Assembly: GCF_900107605.1 (NCBI RefSeq)
Contig: NZ_FNQJ01000007.1
Span: 62,001 to 126,000 of the forward strand
DNA length: 64,000 nt
Source of the DNA: Acidovorax soli
Lineage (GTDB): Bacteria > Pseudomonadota > Gammaproteobacteria > Burkholderiales > Burkholderiaceae_C
Direction: 5' to 3'
Shown here: piece by piece, positions 28,792 through 38,520 of the stretch
Layout: every line of letters begins with the position of its first letter
How positions within the stretch are numbered: the stretch's first letter is position 1
Position numbers and translations under genes: made by a program
The notes under the pieces: generated by a model
The model's database searches: none
What the model was told of the DNA's origin: nothing
Seen by the model: only the letters and a program-made list of their open reading frames with translations

Positions 28792-30269
28792 CCAACACCA
28801 CTGAATGGATCACCCGCAGCGTTTCGCGCCTGCGCTCCGTCGCACCCGCCCCCGATAAAGCGCCCAAGGCCGCCAAGGCGGCCATCGACAAACACGCTAC
28901 CGATGGTGCCGCCAAGGCCCCGGCGCCGCGCTCCACGCACGAGCGCCTGCAGGCCACGCTGCGCCGTGGCAACGAGTCGCTGTCGCCACGCGCCTTGCGC
29001 CGCCTGCTGGCCGATCTGCAGGAAGTGGTGGCGCCGCAGGTGAGCGAGCTGGAGGGCGGACGCCGTGCCCAGGCCGTGGCGGCGTGGTACAGCCAGGCCG
29101 AGCCCGAAGAACGCCGCGACATGTGGCTGCTGCTGTGCGAGCAGTTCGCGCCCGACGCCACGCGCTTCCAGTCGGCGCGCCAGCGCTACGAGGCCGCCGC
29201 CGGCACGGCGGATGAAGGGCAGGCCGAAATCAGCCTGCGCCGGGCGCTGGTGTCGCCGCGCACGCGGTTGATGCAGCGCTTTGCGGTGTTCCCTGAGGGC
29301 ATGCGCTTTCTGGTGGACCTGCGCGCCGAGCTGCTGCCCCAGCTCAAATCCGACAAGCGCCTGGTGGCGCTCGACGCTGATCTGGAGCACCTGTTCTCCA
29401 CCTGGTTCGACGTGGCTTTTCTGGAACTGCGGCGCCTGTCGTGGGATTCCCCGGCGTCGCTGATCGAAAAGCTCATCAAGTACGAGGCCGTGCACGACAT
29501 CCGCAGCTGGGCCGACCTGAAAAACCGGCTCGACAGCGACCGGCGCTGCTACGGCTTCTTTCACCCCCGCCTGCCCAATGAGCCGCTGATCTTTGTGGAG
29601 GTGGCGCTGGTGGACCGCATCTCGTCCAGCATCACCCCACTGCTGGACGAGGCGGCGGCCCCCGCCGACCTGGCCAAGGCCACCACCGCCATCTTCTATT
29701 CGATCAGCAACACGCAGCCGGGGCTGCGCGGTGTGAGCTTTGGCGATTCACTCATCAAGCATGTGGTGGAAACGCTCGCGGCCGAATTTCCGCGCCTGCG
29801 CACCTTTGCCACGCTGTCGCCGATTCCTGGTTTTCGGGCCTGGCTGGGCAAGAATGCGGGCGCCATGCTGCAGCGCCTGGACGATAAGCGGCGCGCCGAA
29901 CTGGGCCGGGCCGTGGGGGCCGAGCTGCCCGAGGCCGCGCACCTGCTCGCAGCAGCCGACAAGGCGCTGGAGCTGGATGCGCGCTCGCCCGTGCGCCAGA
30001 TGCTGCTGGAATGCGCCGCGTACTATCTGGGCCGCGCGCTGCACGAAGGCAAGCCCGTGGATGCGGTGGCGCGCTTTCACCTGGGCAATGGTGCGCGGGT
30101 GGAGCGCCTCAACTGGGCCGGTGATCCCTCTGCCAAGGGCGTGAAACAATCGTATGGCTTGATGGTGAACTACCTGTACGACCTCAAGCGCATCGACAAG
30201 CACCGCAGCCTGCTGGCGCAAGGAAAGGTGCCTATGTCGGGAGACATCGACAGCCTGTGCCGCGCGTGA
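28788..30269 (+). CDS. matA: Malonyl-CoA decarboxylase
   Basis: Cytoplasmic enzyme that converts malonyl-CoA to acetyl-CoA and CO2, 493 residues. The helical N-terminal domain is followed by a GNAT-like catalytic domain. Recognisable stretches are FFHPRLPNEPLIFVEVAL, FYSISNTQPGLRGVSFG and the C-terminal FHLGNGARVERLNW with the catalytic His. It is coupled to the regulator upstream, and with the synthetase at the operon end it makes a complete malonate-to-acetyl-CoA route. Confidence 0.93.
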   Translation: MTNTTEWITRSVSRLRSVAPAPDKAPKAAKAAIDKHATDGAAKAPAPRSTHERLQATLRRGNESLSPRALRRLLADLQEVVAPQVSELEGGRRAQAVAAWYSQAEPEERRDMWLLLCEQFAPDATRFQSARQRYEAAAGTADEGQAEISLRRALVSPRTRLMQRFAVFPEGMRFLVDLRAELLPQLKSDKRLVALDADLEHLFSTWFDVAFLELRRLSWDSPASLIEKLIKYEAVHDIRSWADLKNRLDSDRRCYGFFHPRLPNEPLIFVEVALVDRISSSITPLLDEAAAPADLAKATTAIFYSISNTQPGLRGVSFGDSLIKHVVETLAAEFPRLRTFATLSPIPGFRAWLGKNAGAMLQRLDDKRRAELGRAVGAELPEAAHLLAAADKALELDARSPVRQMLLECAAYYLGRALHEGKPVDAVARFHLGNGARVERLNWAGDPSAKGVKQSYGLMVNYLYDLKRIDKHRSLLAQGKVPMSGDIDSLCRA

Positions 30270-30321
30270 GGGGCGTCCGGGCTTTATTTTTTCCATTTCT
30301 ACAACGACGACAGGAGACAAG

Positions 30322-31311
30322 ATGAAAGAACACAGCATGCAACGCCGCACAGTGCTGGTGGGCGCCGCCGCAGGACTCGCGTTGGTGTCTGGCGGTGGCT
30401 GGGCGCAGGGCGCATGGCCCTCCAAGCCTGTGACGCTGGTGGTGCCGTTTCCCGCCGGTGGAGGCACGGACGCCTTCGCGCGGCCGCTGTCGGCGCAGTT
30501 CTCGAAAATCACTGGCAAGACGCTGGTGATCGACAACCGCGGCGGGGCCGGTGGCACCGTGGGCGCCAGCTATGCAGCCAAGGGCGCGCCCGATGGCTAT
30601 ACGCTGTTCATGGGGGCAGTGCACCATGCCATTGCGCCGTCGATGTATCCGCGTCTCGATTACGACCTGGAGAAAGACTTCATTCCCCTGGCTTTGTTGG
30701 CCAATGTGCCGCAGGTGCTGGTGGTCAACCCCAAGGCCGTGCCGGTCAGCAACTTCAAGCAGTTTCTGGAGCACGTCAAGCGCAACCCCGCCAAGCTCAA
30801 CTATGGCTCGGCAGGGGCCGGCACTTCGCACCACCTGGCCGGTGAGCTGTTCAAGCAGCAGACCGGCACCTTCATCACGCACATTCCCTACCGCGGCGCG
30901 GGCCCCGCGCTGCAGGACCTGATCGCGGGCAATGTGGACATGATGTTCGACGGCCTGGGTTCATCGGCCACGCACATCAAGAGCGGCCGCATCAAGGCGC
31001 TGATGGTGTCGGGCAGCAAGCGCAACCCGGCGTTTCCCGATGTGCCCTGCGCCGCCGAGCTGGGCCTGCCCGACTACACCGTGACCACCTGGTACGGCCT
31101 GTGGGCACCCAAGGGCACACCGGCCGATGTGCAGGCGCGCATCATCGAAGACATCCGCCGCATCGGCACGGCCGACGAGATCAAGACCATCTGGGCCAGC
31201 AACGGCGCAGATTACGGCGGCATGACGCAGCCGCAGTTTGCGAGCTTCGTCGGCGCCGAGGTGAAGCGTTGGGCGCAGGTGGTCAAGGCTGCTGGCGCCA
31301 AATTGGATTAA
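30322..31311 (+). CDS. Bug/TctC-family periplasmic binding protein
   Basis: Extracytoplasmic solute receptor of the tripartite tricarboxylate transporter family, 329 residues. A twin-arginine-like or Sec signal (MQRRTVLVGAAAGLALVSGG, cleavage near GWAQG) precedes the Bug domain: PVTLVVPFPAGGGTDAFAR, DNRGGAGGTVGA and YRGAGPALQDLIAGN. A clear AGGAGA site precedes the ATG at 30322. Its place between malonate genes suggests malonate or a related acid as ligand. No TctA/TctB membrane genes are nearby, so it must use membrane components encoded elsewhere. Confidence 0.88.
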   Translation: MKEHSMQRRTVLVGAAAGLALVSGGGWAQGAWPSKPVTLVVPFPAGGGTDAFARPLSAQFSKITGKTLVIDNRGGAGGTVGASYAAKGAPDGYTLFMGAVHHAIAPSMYPRLDYDLEKDFIPLALLANVPQVLVVNPKAVPVSNFKQFLEHVKRNPAKLNYGSAGAGTSHHLAGELFKQQTGTFITHIPYRGAGPALQDLIAGNVDMMFDGLGSSATHIKSGRIKALMVSGSKRNPAFPDVPCAAELGLPDYTVTTWYGLWAPKGTPADVQARIIEDIRRIGTADEIKTIWASNGADYGGMTQPQFASFVGAEVKRWAQVVKAAGAKLD

Positions 31312-31389
31312 CCCCCTATGGCGCTGGTTTGCGGGCATGCCTGTTTCACCAACGGCGTGCTGCGCTCAACTTGAAAGGTCATCAACAAT

Positions 31390-32193
31390 ATGTCGGGTGA
31401 AGTGGTGATGGATGTCGGCGAGCGTGGCGTGGTGCATGTCACGCTGCGCCACACCGGCCGGCTCAATGCAATGTCGCGTGCCATGTGGCGCCAGTTGCGC
31501 TCTGTTTTTGAGGGCATCCAGCGCAATCCGCAAGCGCGCTGCGTGCTCATAGCGGGTGCCGACGGTGCTTTTTGTGCTGGCGGCGACATTTCCGAGTACC
31601 CGGCCTTCCGCTTCGATGCCGCCGCGCTGCGCGACTTCCACGAAAACGATGTCTGGGGCGGCCTGCAGGCCATGCTCCAGTGCGATGTGCCCATCGTGGC
31701 GCACATTGCCGGCGCCTGCATGGGCGCGGGCGTGGAGATTGCCAGCTGCTGCGATATCCGCATTGCCGGCAGCAGCGCGCGTTTTGGTGCGCCCATTGCC
31801 CGGCTGGGTTTTCCCATGGCGCCGCGCGAAGCGCAGCTGGTGGCGGGCGCGGTGGGTGACGTCACCGCGCGCCAGATGCTGCTGGAGGCCGCCACTTTTT
31901 CTGCGGCCGAGATGCTGGCGCGCGGATTTCTGAGCCGCGTGACCGAACCCGGCCTGCTGGCCGCCGATGCACTGGGCACGGCCTGCCGGGTGGCCGCGCT
32001 GGCGCCTGGCGCAGCACGCCTGAACAAGCAGACTTTTCGGGCACTCAAAGTGCCTGTGGCGACCAATGGAAAATCGCCTGATGCTATTGAAATAATAGTG
32101 AATGACACACCCGACCCCTATGCCTATGCCGACAGTGCCGAGCACCGTGAAGGCATTGCCGCCTTCCTGGCCAAACGTCCTCCTGTTTTCTGA
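31390..32193 (+). CDS. Enoyl-CoA hydratase/isomerase family protein
   Basis: Crotonase-fold protein, 267 residues. The oxyanion-hole motifs are visible (GAFCAGGDISEYP and HIAGACMGAGVEIASCCDIRI). The first catalytic Glu of true hydratases is not obvious, as the relevant loop reads RLGFPMAPREAQLVAG, so the reaction is open. It sits in the malonate operon, 6 bases before matB. Near the C-terminus the codons for DAIEIIVND contain GATGCTATTGAAATAATAG, resembling the dispersed repeat, which may have extended the coding region. Confidence 0.85.
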   Translation: MSGEVVMDVGERGVVHVTLRHTGRLNAMSRAMWRQLRSVFEGIQRNPQARCVLIAGADGAFCAGGDISEYPAFRFDAAALRDFHENDVWGGLQAMLQCDVPIVAHIAGACMGAGVEIASCCDIRIAGSSARFGAPIARLGFPMAPREAQLVAGAVGDVTARQMLLEAATFSAAEMLARGFLSRVTEPGLLAADALGTACRVAALAPGAARLNKQTFRALKVPVATNGKSPDAIEIIVNDTPDPYAYADSAEHREGIAAFLAKRPPVF

Positions 32194-32199
32194 TTTGCC

Positions 32200-33765
32200 A
32201 TGAAAAAAACGAACAGCAACTCCAATCTGTTTTGCGCCCTGCGCGCTGCTTTCCCCCGGGATCTGGACCAGATCGCCGTCGAGACCACCTCACCCCAGGG
32301 CGAGCCGCTGCACTACACCTGGCGTGACCTCGACCATGCCAGCGCGCGCATCGCCAATCTGCTGGCGTCGCTCAAGCTGCCCGAGGGCAGCCGCGTGGCG
32401 GTGCAGGTGGAAAAGTCGGTCGAAGCCATGCTGCTGTACCTTGCCACGCTGCGCGCAGGCTACGTCTTCCTGCCGCTCAACACGGCCTACCAGAGCGGCG
32501 AGATCGAATACTTCGTGGGCAATGCCGAACCCGCCGTGGTGGTCTGCACGCCGGGCAACTTTGGCTGGGTGTCCAAGATCGCCTTCAAGGCGGGCACGCA
32601 GCATGTGTTCACGCTGGGCGATGACCGCACCGGCAGCCTGCTGGAGCGGGCAGCACACCACAAGGACGAGCATGTCCCCGTGGCGCGCGATGCGGACGAC
32701 CTCGCCGCCATCCTCTATACCAGCGGCACCACGGGCCGCAGCAAGGGCGCCATGCTGACGCACGGCAACCTGCTGTCGAATGCGCAGGTGCTCAAGGACT
32801 ACTGGGGCTGGAAAACTGGTGACGTGCTGATCCACGCGCTGCCCATCTTCCACGTGCATGGCCTGTTCGTGGCCATCCACGGCGCATTGATCAACGGCAG
32901 CAAGATGATCTGGATGGCCAAGTTCGATCCCAAGGCCGTGCTGGCCGCCATGCCCCGTGCCACCGTGTTCATGGGCGTGCCCACGCTCTATGTGCGCCTG
33001 CTGGCCGAGCCGGGCCTGAACAAGGAGTCCGCGAAGAACATGCGCCTGTTCATCGCAGGCTCGGCCCCATTGCTGATCGAAACCTTCACCGAATGGCAGC
33101 AGCGCACCGGCCACACCATTCTGGAGCGCTACGGCATGAGCGAGACCATCATGCTCACCTCCAACCCCTATGCGGCCGATACACGTCACAAGGGACAGAG
33201 CGAGCGCCGTGGCGCCACGGTGGGCTTCCCGCTGCCTGGCGTGGGCCTGCGCGTGGTGGACGATGCCAACAAGCCGCTGCCCGTGGGCGAGATCGGCAAC
33301 ATCCAGGTCAAGGGCCCCAACGTGTTCAAGGGCTACTGGCGCATGCCCGAGAAAACAGCCGAGGAGTTCACCGCCGACGGATGGTTCAAGACCGGCGACG
33401 TGGGCAAGGTGGACGAGCGCGACTACGTGAGCATCGTTGGCCGCAGCAAGGACCTCATCATCAGCGGCGGCTACAACGTGTACCCCGCAGAGATCGAGGG
33501 CTTTATCAATGAGATGCCCGGCGTGGCCGAAAGCGCGCTGGTGGGCGTGCCTCACCCCGACTTCGGCGAGGTGGGCGTGGCCGTGGTGATCGCCAAGCCC
33601 GGCGCGCCACTCAGTCCCGAGGCCATCGTGGCTGCGCTCAAGTCACAGCTCGCCAACTTCAAGATTCCCAAGAAGTGTTTTGTGGTGCCCGAGCTGCCCC
33701 GCAACACCATGGGCAAGGTGCAAAAGAACCTGCTACGCGAACAGTACAAGGGCTTGTTTGCCTGA
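32200..33765 (+). CDS. matB: Malonyl-CoA synthetase (MatB)
   Basis: AMP-forming acyl-CoA ligase, 521 residues, most like malonate-CoA ligases: it activates malonate with ATP and CoA. The P-loop YTSGTTGRSKGAM, the adenylate motif YGMSET, the hinge motif YVSIVGRSKDLIISGG and the C-terminal catalytic Lys (LPRNTMGKVQKNLLR) are all present. The stretch LFIAGSAPLL also fits MatB. It is the last gene of the operon and is followed by a strong terminator. Confidence 0.92.
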   Translation: MKKTNSNSNLFCALRAAFPRDLDQIAVETTSPQGEPLHYTWRDLDHASARIANLLASLKLPEGSRVAVQVEKSVEAMLLYLATLRAGYVFLPLNTAYQSGEIEYFVGNAEPAVVVCTPGNFGWVSKIAFKAGTQHVFTLGDDRTGSLLERAAHHKDEHVPVARDADDLAAILYTSGTTGRSKGAMLTHGNLLSNAQVLKDYWGWKTGDVLIHALPIFHVHGLFVAIHGALINGSKMIWMAKFDPKAVLAAMPRATVFMGVPTLYVRLLAEPGLNKESAKNMRLFIAGSAPLLIETFTEWQQRTGHTILERYGMSETIMLTSNPYAADTRHKGQSERRGATVGFPLPGVGLRVVDDANKPLPVGEIGNIQVKGPNVFKGYWRMPEKTAEEFTADGWFKTGDVGKVDERDYVSIVGRSKDLIISGGYNVYPAEIEGFINEMPGVAESALVGVPHPDFGEVGVAVVIAKPGAPLSPEAIVAALKSQLANFKIPKKCFVVPELPRNTMGKVQKNLLREQYKGLFA

Positions 33766-33789
33766 ACGCCCAGCGGTTCGGTCATAAAA

Positions 33790-33812
33790 AACGGGGCCCT
33801 TGCGGCCCCGTT
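33790..33812 (+). terminator. Intrinsic terminator of the malonate operon
   Basis: A 9-base GC-rich stem AACGGGGCC (33790-33798) / GGCCCCGTT (33804-33812) with a short loop, preceded by an A-run and followed by TCTGCTTCTATTTT, lies 24 bases after the matB stop and between convergent genes. Confidence 0.85.
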
Positions 33813-33871
33813 CTGCTTCTATTTTCGTAGCCATAGCGCTTTTCAGCAAAGCGCCAGAGGCCAATTTTTCC

Positions 33872-34315
33872 TTAACGCAGCACCAGCACCGGAATGTGCG
33901 AGTGCGTGAGCACATGCTGGGTTTCGCTGCCCAGCAACAGGCGCTTGATGCCCTTGCGGCCGTGCGAGGCCATCACGATCAGGTCGCACTTGTGCTTTTT
34001 GGCGGCCGAGATGACGGCTTCGGCCACCAGATCGGACTTGGCTACTACGGCCTTGACCGTGACGCCTTCAGCGCTGCCCTGGGCCTTCACCTTGTCCACC
34101 AGCGCCTGGGCGGCGTCGCCCCACTGCTGCTCGATGCGCTTCACGTCAACCATGTCCACCGGCATGCCACCTTCAAAATAGCTGCGCGGGTACCGTGGGA
34201 CCACCTTTAGTGCTACAACCGTGGCGCCCGACAGGCCGGCCAGCGACAGGCCGGCCTCCACCGCCTTGTCGGAAAGTGCGGACCCATCAGTGGCCACCAG
34301 AATGCGTTTGTACAT
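33872..34315 (-). CDS. Universal stress protein, UspA family
   Basis: A 147-residue cytoplasmic Usp-fold protein: MYKRILVATDGSALSDKAVE at the start and DLIVMASHGRKGIKRLLLGS near the end, a slightly altered form (Ala for the first Gly) of the ATP-binding G2xG9xGS motif. It is divergent from ccoI, and a near-consensus FNR box lies between them about 63 bases before its ATG, so oxygen-linked control is likely. Single-domain, monocistronic. Confidence 0.93.
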   Translation of the reverse strand: MYKRILVATDGSALSDKAVEAGLSLAGLSGATVVALKVVPRYPRSYFEGGMPVDMVDVKRIEQQWGDAAQALVDKVKAQGSAEGVTVKAVVAKSDLVAEAVISAAKKHKCDLIVMASHGRKGIKRLLLGSETQHVLTHSHIPVLVLR

Positions 34316-34371
34316 GCTTGACTCCTTGTAGTAGGGATTGGGAGAGCTTAGAGAGGATCATGTTTTTCGGC

Positions 34372-34385
34372 TTGATCCACGTCAA
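34372..34385. promoter_or_regulatory. FNR box between uspA and ccoI
   Basis: TTGAT-CCAC-GTCAA is a near-perfect match to the TTGAT-N4-ATCAA site bound by FNR-type regulators. It lies in the 104-base gap between the divergent uspA and ccoI starts and is 41.5 bases from its centre to the ccoI ATG. The regulator is probably the Fnr encoded 8 kb to the right. Confidence 0.8.
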
Positions 34386-34419
34386 TGTAAGTGTCATGCT
34401 TAGCCGATAGGCTCGCGCC

Positions 34420-36861
34420 ATGTCCACGAACTCCTCTACTTTGCCAGATATGGCGTCCCATGTGCTGCTGGACGACCCGCAGGAGTGGGCGGCCTTCGGG
34501 CGGTTGCGTCGGCCTGCGGGCAGCGGGACGCAGGACGCGGTGGCCGGGCAGGCCGTGCATGGGGCGCTCGCCGAGGTTTCGCCCGATGCCGTGTGGGAGT
34601 CGAATGTGGTGCTGGAGGGCATGCACTGTGCGGCCTGCGCCCTCACCATCGAAGATGCATTGCGGTCCGTTCCGGGTGTGGAGCAGGTGGATGTGAGTGC
34701 CGCCACGCACCGTGCGCGCGTGGTGTGGCGGGCGAGCCGGGTCCTTCCTTCGCAGTGGATGGCCGCGGTGCAGAAGGCGGGCTACCGGGCCTTGCCGGCG
34801 ATGGATTCCCATGCGCGCGCGCAGCGCCAGCGCGAGAACCGGCGTGCGCTGTGGCGCTGGCTGGTGGCGGGCTTTTGCATGATGCAGGTCATGATGTATG
34901 CGTGGCCCGCCTACGTGGCACAGCCGGGGGATCTGACGGGCGAGATGGAGCAGCTGCTGCGCTGGGCCTCGTGGGTGCTGACGCTGCCCGTGGTGTTCTT
35001 TGCCTGCGGTCCCTTTTTTACCAGTGCGCTGCGCGACATCCGCCTGCGCCGCGTCAGCATGGACCTGCCGGTGGCCTTGGGCATGGCCATCACTTTCGTG
35101 GTGAGCACGGCAGGCACGTTTGACCCCGCAGGAATCTTTGGCCGCGAGGTCTATTTCGACTCGCTGACCATGTTCGTCTTTTTCCTGCTGACCGGCCGAT
35201 GGCTGGAGCTGCGCCTGCGGGACCGTACGGCCGGCGCGCTCGAAGCCGTCATGAACCGCCTGCCCGACAGCGTGGAGCGGCGCGGCGCCGATGGCGTTTT
35301 TGCACGCGTGGTCACGCGCAGGCTGGCCGTGGGGGACACCATTCGCGTGCTGACCGGCGAGGCCTTTCCTGCCGACGGCTGCATCACAAGCGGCAGCACA
35401 CAGTCCGATGAAGCCTTGCTCACCGGTGAATCCACGCCCGTGGCGCGGCCCTTGGGCAGCCAGGTGACGGCGGGCAGCTACAACCTGCAGGCCCCGGTGG
35501 AGGTGCGGGTGGAGGGCGTTGGCGGGCAGACCCGGTTTGCCCAGATTCTGGCCCTGATGGAAAGCGCCTCGCTGCAAAAACCCCGGCTTGCGCAACTGGC
35601 AGACCGCATCGCACGGCCCTTCCTGCTGGCGGTTTTGCTGGCGGCGGGTCTGGCGGTGGCCTGGTGGTGGCCGTCAGACCCCGGCCATGCGCTGATGGTG
35701 GCCGTGGCGGTGCTCATCGTTACCTGCCCCTGCGCCCTGTCGCTGGCCACGCCGGTGGCCATGCTGACAGCGGCCGGCACGCTGGCCCGCCATGGCGTGC
35801 TGGTGCGCAACCTGCAGGGGCTGGAAGCCCTGGCCAGCGTGGACACCCTGGTGTTCGACAAGACCGGCACACTCACCCGGGACGGCATGGCCGTGCAGGC
35901 AGTCCGCTGCGCACCGGGCCTGGAGCGTGACGATGTGCTGGCGCTGGCGGCCACGCTGGCGCGGCAATCCATGCATCCGGCATCCCGCGCCATCGTGTCC
36001 GCGGCTTCTGGGGCCAGCGCGCGTTGGAACGCGGTGGACCTGCGCGAAGATGCGGGCCTGGGCCTGACGGCCGAAATACACGACGCACGAGGCACCGTGC
36101 CACCGCGCATGCTGCGGCTGGGTTCCGCCCGGCATGCAGGCGTGGCTGCGCAGAACGGCGGAGAGGCGCTGCAGGTGGTGCTCTCGGAGCAGGGGAGCGA
36201 TGGCCAGTTCGCGGAGCTGGCACGTTTCGACATGATCGAAGATGTTCGGTCCGAGGCGGCTGATGTGGTGCGTGCCTTGCAGCAGGCGGGCGTTGCGGTG
36301 CAGATTTTGTCGGGCGACCGGCTCGGCGCGGTACAGCGGGTGGCCGCGCAGGCGGGCATCTCCCGGGCAAAGGGCGAATGCAGTCCCCAGGACAAGCTGG
36401 CTGCCTTGCAGGATCTGCAGGCACAGGGGCGCCAGGTGGCCATGGTGGGCGATGGCCTCAACGATGGCCCGGTTCTGGCGGGGGCAAACGTGTCGTTTGC
36501 CTTTGGCCGCTCGGTGCCGTTGGCCCAGGCGCGCGCTGATTTCGTGGTGCTGGGCGGCAGTTTGTCGCTGGTGCCGCAAACTGTGCTGCTGGCGCGCCGG
36601 ACCCTGCGTGTGGTGAGGCAAAATCTGGGGTGGGCTGTGGGCTACAACGCGCTGTGTGTTCCCCTGGCGCTGGTTGGCTGGATGCCGGCCTGGCTGGCGG
36701 GGCTTGGCATGGCGCTCAGCTCTCTGCTGGTGGTGCTGAATGCCGCCCGTTTGTCGCGCGCCTTGCCCGGTGTGGAGGTGTCGGCGCTGAACCTGCCCGA
36801 ACAGGCGAAAGCCACCGTCCGCATGACTTCTGCTTCCCCATCTTCTCTGGACCCGGCCTGA
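34420..36861 (+). CDS. ccoI: Copper-translocating P1B-ATPase of the cbb3 oxidase cluster (CcoI/FixI)
   Basis: Copper exporter-type ATPase supplying copper for cbb3 oxidase assembly, 813 residues. An N-terminal heavy-metal domain (GMHCAAC, residues 67-73) is followed by membrane helices, the CPC metal site (Cys436-Pro-Cys438), the phosphorylated Asp480 in DKTGT, the SMHPASRA motif and GDGLNDGPVL. About 60 extra residues precede the metal domain, as is common in CcoI. Its stop overlaps ccoS. An FNR box lies just upstream. The link to the oxidase rests on position and known FixI/CcoI function. Confidence 0.93.
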   Translation: MSTNSSTLPDMASHVLLDDPQEWAAFGRLRRPAGSGTQDAVAGQAVHGALAEVSPDAVWESNVVLEGMHCAACALTIEDALRSVPGVEQVDVSAATHRARVVWRASRVLPSQWMAAVQKAGYRALPAMDSHARAQRQRENRRALWRWLVAGFCMMQVMMYAWPAYVAQPGDLTGEMEQLLRWASWVLTLPVVFFACGPFFTSALRDIRLRRVSMDLPVALGMAITFVVSTAGTFDPAGIFGREVYFDSLTMFVFFLLTGRWLELRLRDRTAGALEAVMNRLPDSVERRGADGVFARVVTRRLAVGDTIRVLTGEAFPADGCITSGSTQSDEALLTGESTPVARPLGSQVTAGSYNLQAPVEVRVEGVGGQTRFAQILALMESASLQKPRLAQLADRIARPFLLAVLLAAGLAVAWWWPSDPGHALMVAVAVLIVTCPCALSLATPVAMLTAAGTLARHGVLVRNLQGLEALASVDTLVFDKTGTLTRDGMAVQAVRCAPGLERDDVLALAATLARQSMHPASRAIVSAASGASARWNAVDLREDAGLGLTAEIHDARGTVPPRMLRLGSARHAGVAAQNGGEALQVVLSEQGSDGQFAELARFDMIEDVRSEAADVVRALQQAGVAVQILSGDRLGAVQRVAAQAGISRAKGECSPQDKLAALQDLQAQGRQVAMVGDGLNDGPVLAGANVSFAFGRSVPLAQARADFVVLGGSLSLVPQTVLLARRTLRVVRQNLGWAVGYNALCVPLALVGWMPAWLAGLGMALSSLLVVLNAARLSRALPGVEVSALNLPEQAKATVRMTSASPSSLDPA

Positions 36862-36998
36862 TGGACATCCTGTATTTGCTGATCCCTTTGTCGGTCATTT
36901 TGGTGCTGATGATCCTTGCGGGCCTGTGGTGGGCGATCTACCAGGGCCAGTTCGAGAGCGTGGAGCAAGAGGGTGAGCGCATTTTTCGCAATGATTGA
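36861..36998 (+). CDS. ccoS: cbb3 oxidase assembly protein CcoS
   Basis: A 45-residue protein with one N-terminal membrane helix (ILYLLIPLSVILVLMILAGL) and the family signature WWAIYQGQFESVEQEGERI. CcoS is needed for cofactor insertion into cbb3 oxidase. It begins with ATG overlapping the ccoI stop (TGATG). The FNR box for ccoN overlaps its stop codon. Confidence 0.92.
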   Translation: MDILYLLIPLSVILVLMILAGLWWAIYQGQFESVEQEGERIFRND

Positions 36999-37008
36999 CA
37001 TGCGTCAA
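36995..37008 (+). promoter_or_regulatory. FNR box upstream of ccoN
   Basis: TTGAC-ATGC-GTCAA, a near-palindromic FNR site, overlaps the ccoS stop. Counting 41.5 bases from its centre predicts a start near 37043 with an AT-rich -10 region (TAAAAC, 37030-37035), leaving a 20-base leader before ccoN. This is a class II activator layout. Confidence 0.8.
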
Positions 37009-37062
37009 TGTCGAATAACCCTACTTAAATAAAACTATTCCTGCATTAAAACGAGGTGCCCG

Positions 37063-38502
37063 ATGGATTCTCCAAAAACAATGACTACGCACTACAGCGA
37101 CACAGTTGTGCGTCAGTTTTCTATCATGGCCGTGGTATGGGGGGTGGTTGGCATGCTGGTAGGCGTATTCATCGCCGCACAGCTGGCGTGGCCAGAACTC
37201 AATTTCGGCATTCCCTGGTTGAGTTACGGGCGCCTGCGTCCGCTGCACACCAACGCAGTGATCTTTGCGTTTGGTGGTTGCGGGTTGTTTGCCACCAGCT
37301 ATTACGTGGTGCAGCGCACCTGCCAGACGCGCCTGTTCGCGCCGGGCTTGGCGGCATTCACGTTCTGGGCCTGGCAACTGGTCATCGTGGCGGCGGCGAT
37401 CAGCCTGCCACTGGGCTACACCCAGGGTAAGGAATATGCCGAGCTGGAATGGCCGATTGACATCCTGATTGCGGTGACCTGGGTGTCCTATGCCATCGTG
37501 TTCTTTGGCACGGTCGGCACGCGCAAGGTCAAGCACATCTATGTGGCTAACTGGTTCTTCGGTGCCTTCATCCTGGCCGTGGCCTTGCTGCACATCGTCA
37601 ACAGCGCGGCCATTCCCGCTGGCTTCATGAAGAGCTACTCGGCCTACGCGGGCGTGCAGGATGCCATGGTGCAATGGTGGTACGGCCACAATGCCGTGGG
37701 CTTTTTCCTGACCACGGGTTTCCTGGGCATGATGTATTACTTCATTCCCAAGCAGGCGGGCCGTCCGGTGTACAGCTACCGCCTGTCCATCGTGCACTTC
37801 TGGGCGCTGATCTTCACCTACATGTGGGCCGGCCCTCACCATCTGCACTACACCGCGCTGCCCGACTGGACGCAGTCGGTGGGCATGGTGTTCTCGCTGA
37901 TTCTGCTGGCTCCCAGCTGGGGCGGCATGATCAACGGCATCATGACCCTGTCGGGTGCCTGGCACAAGCTGCGTGACGACCCCATCCTGCGTTTCCTGAT
38001 CGTGTCGCTGTCGTTCTACGGCATGTCCACGTTCGAAGGCCCGATGATGTCCATCAAGACCGTCAATGCCCTGAGCCACTACACCGACTGGACCGTTGGC
38101 CATGTGCACTCCGGCGCGCTGGGCTGGGTGGGCCTGATCACCATGGGCTCGCTCTACTACATGGTTCCCCGCCTGTTCGGCCGGGAAAAGATGCATTCGA
38201 TCAAGGCAATCGAGCTGCACTTCTGGATGGCCACCATCGGCATCGTGCTGTACATCGCTGCCATGTGGATTGCCGGCGTGATGCAGGGCCTGATGTGGCG
38301 CGCCATCAACCCGGACGGCACCCTGACCTACACCTTCGTTGAAAGCGTGAAGGCGACCTATCCGTTCTATGTCATCCGCGTCGCCGGTGGCCTGCTGTAC
38401 CTGGGCGGCATGATCGTCATGGCCTGGAATGTGTGGGCGACTGCCATTTCTGGTCGTTCTGTCAAGGTGGCCATTCCCGCCGTGAACGCTGCGCACGCCT
38501 GA
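37063..38502 (+). CDS. ccoN: cbb3-type cytochrome c oxidase subunit I
   Basis: Catalytic subunit of the high-affinity cbb3 oxidase, 479 residues and about 12 membrane helices. It reduces oxygen at a haem b3/CuB centre and pumps protons. Haem and copper ligand regions are clear: [41 protein letters not shown] and [17 protein letters not shown] site precedes the ATG. It heads ccoNOQP behind its own FNR box. Confidence 0.97.
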   Translation: MDSPKTMTTHYSDTVVRQFSIMAVVWGVVGMLVGVFIAAQLAWPELNFGIPWLSYGRLRPLHTNAVIFAFGGCGLFATSYYVVQRTCQTRLFAPGLAAFTFWAWQLVIVAAAISLPLGYTQGKEYAELEWPIDILIAVTWVSYAIVFFGTVGTRKVKHIYVANWFFGAFILAVALLHIVNSAAIPAGFMKSYSAYAGVQDAMVQWWYGHNAVGFFLTTGFLGMMYYFIPKQAGRPVYSYRLSIVHFWALIFTYMWAGPHHLHYTALPDWTQSVGMVFSLILLAPSWGGMINGIMTLSGAWHKLRDDPILRFLIVSLSFYGMSTFEGPMMSIKTVNALSHYTDWTVGHVHSGALGWVGLITMGSLYYMVPRLFGREKMHSIKAIELHFWMATIGIVLYIAAMWIAGVMQGLMWRAINPDGTLTYTFVESVKATYPFYVIRVAGGLLYLGGMIVMAWNVWATAISGRSVKVAIPAVNAAHA

Positions 38503-38520
38503 GCCCGAAGGAGCCCATTC

